From NCBI GenBank assembly GCA_029212405.1, contig JARGNR010000003.1, positions 37,989-101,988 of the forward strand: a DNA stretch of 64,000 bases, read 5' to 3'. Positions 61,604 to 64,000 of this stretch are shown here, one piece after another (position 1 is the first letter of the stretch; each line of letters opens with the position of its first letter). The position numbers and the translations under genes were made by a program. The notes under the pieces are model-generated. The model had not been told where the DNA came from and made no database searches. It saw nothing but the letters and a program-made list of their open reading frames with translations. This stretch comes from Saprospiraceae bacterium. Its GTDB lineage: Bacteria; Bacteroidota; Bacteroidia; Chitinophagales; Saprospiraceae.

Positions 61604-63073
61604 TTATTTTGATCTAAAAGCGGTTCCAATTTTGTATCTGTTTTTCTTGAAAAGAGCTACAGAAATATCAATAAGTTTGTCATGGAAAATAAATCCAATA
61701 AGTCCGATGAAAGCAGTTATATAGATGCCCAAGTCTGGATATCCCATATATTTACACCCATGGTAAAGCACAATAGGTACGATCATTATTGGAATTATAA
61801 TTAAAAACAGAGCTACCGAAAACCCTTCGTAATTCATTGCATCTCCTTTATTGGAATCAACTTTCTTAGAGTTGTAACTGGCCAATAACATGTAGAGAAA
61901 TAATACGAAGCCAAGATTATAAAACATCATGGCCGGCATCAACAAAAAATATTCTGTTTTATAAAAACCATAAAGTATTAATAGCATTGTTTGAGCGATA
62001 ATGATCATGCATTGGAGATAATATTTAGCTCTGAATATTTCCTTTATGCTTTCCATTTTGGTCAATAAAAGATCGAAGTGTCCACTATTCCATGATAGAA
62101 GTAATTGACCATAGGTTAAAGCAAAACCTCCCGTCGTAAAAATTGCAATGAACATATACCATCCCATACCTTGATATGATTCAATTTCACTCATCAATGG
62201 ATATAGAAAAATCAAGAAGATGACATACATCATATTCTTTGATCTCTTATTTCTTACAATAAGTTTGAGTTCCATTTCCATCATTTCACCAGCACGTCCA
62301 AATTTTGAAAATAGACCAGAGTGAATATTTACTTCCGTGATTGAATTGTCACTTGCACTGTCTTCCAAGTAAACTATTTTAGATAATATGGTAAAACTGA
62401 AGTAATAGCATGCAACCATAGTCAGAACTGGAATCAGTGCAAATCCTATATTGCTTGTAAGGAATACAAAACTATTTTCAAAAAATACGCCCAAAGGCAA
62501 ATAACCTTGAACATCCAAAAAATTGATTATGAGTAATCCTGCAATAAGACCTCCAGTAACTAATTTGTTCAAGCTCAATTGTTTGTCTATAATAAAAGCC
62601 AAGTAATTGGATGTAAATAAAAGTCCAATCATTACAAAAGCATGATTCAACACCTTTACATTGTATTCTGGATTTAAATGAGCTGAAGTTAAATAAGCTA
62701 TAATACCTAATAGGGTAATCCAATTGATCCAATGAAAAGCAGTTTTGGTCAAGACATAGTGATAGATTTTAGTTTTTTTTATAGGTTGTAAAATGTATTG
62801 CTTCAACTCTTTGAATCCAAAATTTTGAAAGATGAGTCTGGTTAAAGTGAAATATAGAATCGTATACATAAAGTATTTACCAATCACTGCACTTGGATTA
62901 ACATCAGGGGCTAGTTTTTCTACTGCAAATGGAGCTGCTGCACCTAAGACGACCATGGATAGTCCAAAATATAGTCCAACAAACACCATCATGAGTGTGG
63001 TACTAAGGTTTTGACTGAATGCTGGACTTCTTAAAAATGACTTAATAGAAAGTTGGGTTATTTTTCCAAACAT
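61604..63073 (-). CDS. DUF5687 family ABC permease
   Basis: A 489-residue membrane protein that matches the Bacteroidota DUF5687 family: the N-terminus MFGKITQLSIKSFLRSPAFSQNLSTTLMM is characteristic, followed by about 11-12 membrane segments and, in the middle, a cytoplasmic stretch GEMMEMELKLIVRNKRSKNMMYV that resembles the coupling region of ABC-2 permeases. With the ATPase downstream it should form a complete exporter. ATG 63073 is clear. Substrate unknown. Confidence 0.92.
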   Translation of the reverse strand: MFGKITQLSIKSFLRSPAFSQNLSTTLMMVFVGLYFGLSMVVLGAAAPFAVEKLAPDVNPSAVIGKYFMYTILYFTLTRLIFQNFGFKELKQYILQPIKKTKIYHYVLTKTAFHWINWITLLGIIAYLTSAHLNPEYNVKVLNHAFVMIGLLFTSNYLAFIIDKQLSLNKLVTGGLIAGLLIINFLDVQGYLPLGVFFENSFVFLTSNIGFALIPVLTMVACYYFSFTILSKIVYLEDSASDNSITEVNIHSGLFSKFGRAGEMMEMELKLIVRNKRSKNMMYVIFLIFLYPLMSEIESYQGMGWYMFIAIFTTGGFALTYGQLLLSWNSGHFDLLLTKMESIKEIFRAKYYLQCMIIIAQTMLLILYGFYKTEYFLLMPAMMFYNLGFVLFLYMLLASYNSKKVDSNKGDAMNYEGFSVALFLIIIPIMIVPIVLYHGCKYMGYPDLGIYITAFIGLIGFIFHDKLIDISVALFKKNRYKIGTAFRSK

Positions 63074-63441
63074 ATAGATTGACTTAATTGATTTCTGGGT
63101 GTAAACTAAAAATAAGATTTAGATTTTACCCAATTTTGGGATAAGTAGAATGCAATTGTCGACATATTATATTAACTATTCGTTAAAATTGAGTATTCGT
63201 TGACGCACTTAAGACAAGAAGATGGTCTTAGTATATAGATGGTCTATTTGGTTTGCGTTATTATATTCCAATGTAAATCATCGGATTTAATGTCCTAAAG
63301 AACGTTAAGTATGATAAGAAGCAAATATTGAACTGATCTTTTTTATATTTTGTGCGTTCAATAAGTAAGACATATTGAAATCTTAAAAATAGAAAAGGAA
63401 GATTCAAAATTTTGAACCATCTTAAATAAAGATTTAGGTTC
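63074..63441. other. Divergent intergenic region
   Basis: About 370 bases between the DUF5687 gene and the last gene. AT-rich; it must carry promoters in both directions. A TATATTTTG-like sequence at about 63344 could serve the plus-strand gene. No gene or structured RNA seen. Confidence 0.45.
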
Positions 63442-64000
63442 ATGAGCAAACGAAGAAAACCCTTAAAGAGAATGAAACGATTTATAACAATTATATTACT
63501 TGGAATTAGTATAACCTCCTTTGCTCAGGTATTGAATGACGATTGCCAATTTGCAACGTTTATATCAGATATTGATGGATATTGTTCCGAGCCTGCTGAG
63601 TTTACCAATATCAATGCTATGCCTGATCCAGTTTTCTCAGATGTTTGTTTTCTCAATTATCTGAATGGGGTATGGTTTTCTTTTGTACCTAAAGAGCCTG
63701 CTATCAATGTACGGGTGTTTGGTACTGGGATTGGGTTAAATACACTACAATTTCCAAAAATGGCATTGTTTTCTTCATGTGGAAATTTTTTAACCTGTTC
63801 TCCAGGAAAATCTCAAAATTCTGATGAATTTGTGATTTCCGGGTTGACGATTGGCCAGGTATATTACTTGATGGTGGAGTCGGCAGAAAACCTAGAGGGA
63901 ACATTTCAATTATGTATTGATGATTTTACACCAACTCCTTCACCGGAATCAGATTGTGACAAGGCGGTTGTATTATGTAGCAAAGAACCATTTTCGGTAG
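63442..64000 (+). CDS. Secreted T9SS-type surface protein, 3' end cut off
   Basis: The frame is open from ATG 63442 to the window end; ATG 63472 gives a cleaner signal peptide (MKRFITIILLGISITSFAQ). The visible 180 residues are a pre-peptidase-like beta domain: LNDDCQFATFISDIDGYCSEPAEF, GVWFSFVPKEPAINVRVFG, then LTIGQVYYLMVESAENLEGTFQLCIDDF, and a second one begins with SDCDKAVVLCSKEPFSV. This repeated N-terminal layout is typical of large gliding-motility-associated (type B) surface proteins of Saprospirales, such as the one at 19045-23298. The C-terminal part is not visible. Confidence 0.85.
   Translation, partial: MSKRRKPLKRMKRFITIILLGISITSFAQVLNDDCQFATFISDIDGYCSEPAEFTNINAMPDPVFSDVCFLNYLNGVWFSFVPKEPAINVRVFGTGIGLNTLQFPKMALFSSCGNFLTCSPGKSQNSDEFVISGLTIGQVYYLMVESAENLEGTFQLCIDDFTPTPSPESDCDKAVVLCSKEPFSV

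Overview
The window is AT-rich and reads as a chromosomal segment of a Bacteroidota bacterium, most likely a member of the Saprospirales or a close relative. Several things point there. Secreted proteins end in type IX secretion (T9SS) signals of both kinds: type A (at about 9.3, 17.0, 52.3 and 58.6 kb) and the gliding-motility-associated type B (19.0 kb). The primary sigma factor is the short Bacteroidota form without region 1.1. Promoters fit TTTG...TAnnTTTG (for example TATATTTG before hmgA and hppD), and obvious Shine-Dalgarno sites are absent. Bacteroidota-typical families (DUF5687, DUF4159, PD40 lipoproteins, a lone TonB-plug lipoprotein) are present. Rank below phylum is inference.

Layout. 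0-2 kb: a cut-off gene, an FMN-reductase-like protein and a possible transglutaminase-like protein. 1.9-6.8 kb: zinc-ribbon protein, YebC, DUF4159, RsmE, a DsbA-like thiol oxidoreductase and a beta-barrel-like protein. 6.9-17 kb: the conserved SpoIIM / DUF4129 / DUF4350 / MoxR / DUF58 operon on the minus strand, interrupted by a 760-residue FG-GAP T9SS protein, with RDD and an unknown protein divergent. 17-23.3 kb: a secreted arylsulfotransferase and a 1417-residue lectin-containing adhesin. 23.5-26.2 kb: flavin reductase, DUF2256, catalase-like protein and a small secreted protein. 26.8-29.1 kb: a porin-like protein and a lipoprotein. 29.6-29.8 kb: tRNA-Leu(CAA) with a broken half copy. 29.9-32.9 kb: five tandem paralogues of a small secreted or membrane protein, the last made by a segmental duplication. 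32.9-43.5 kb: RseP, lipoproteins, the primary sigma factor, a thioredoxin-dockerin fusion, SUI1 and a serine hydrolase. 43.6-46.2 kb: an AAA ATPase plus VWA pair. 46.3-50.6 kb: tyrosine/homogentisate catabolism (hmgA-fahA-marR, then hppD). 50.8-58.6 kb: a T9SS protein, then DUF4956, HlyD-like, TolC-like and a CotH-kinase surface protein in one operon. 59-63 kb: cytochrome c, AnmK and a DUF5687 ABC exporter. A cut-off T9SS-type protein closes the window.

How it works together. HppD makes homogentisate, HmgA opens the ring and FahA cleaves the product; the MarR gene lies in the hmgA-fahA operon, and an 11-bp palindrome (GCAA-CTA-TTGC) sits just downstream of the -7 element of both hmgA and hppD, so one regulator probably controls both promoters. 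The CotH operon couples a predicted outer-surface kinase to an envelope-spanning adaptor/outer-membrane pair without a recognisable pump. The most unusual sequence history is at 31.5-33.0 kb, where a tandem duplication left recognisable fragments of rseP and of a neighbouring paralogue between two gene copies.

No CRISPR array, rRNA, insertion sequence or prophage was seen. Everything was read by eye; no homology search was run.
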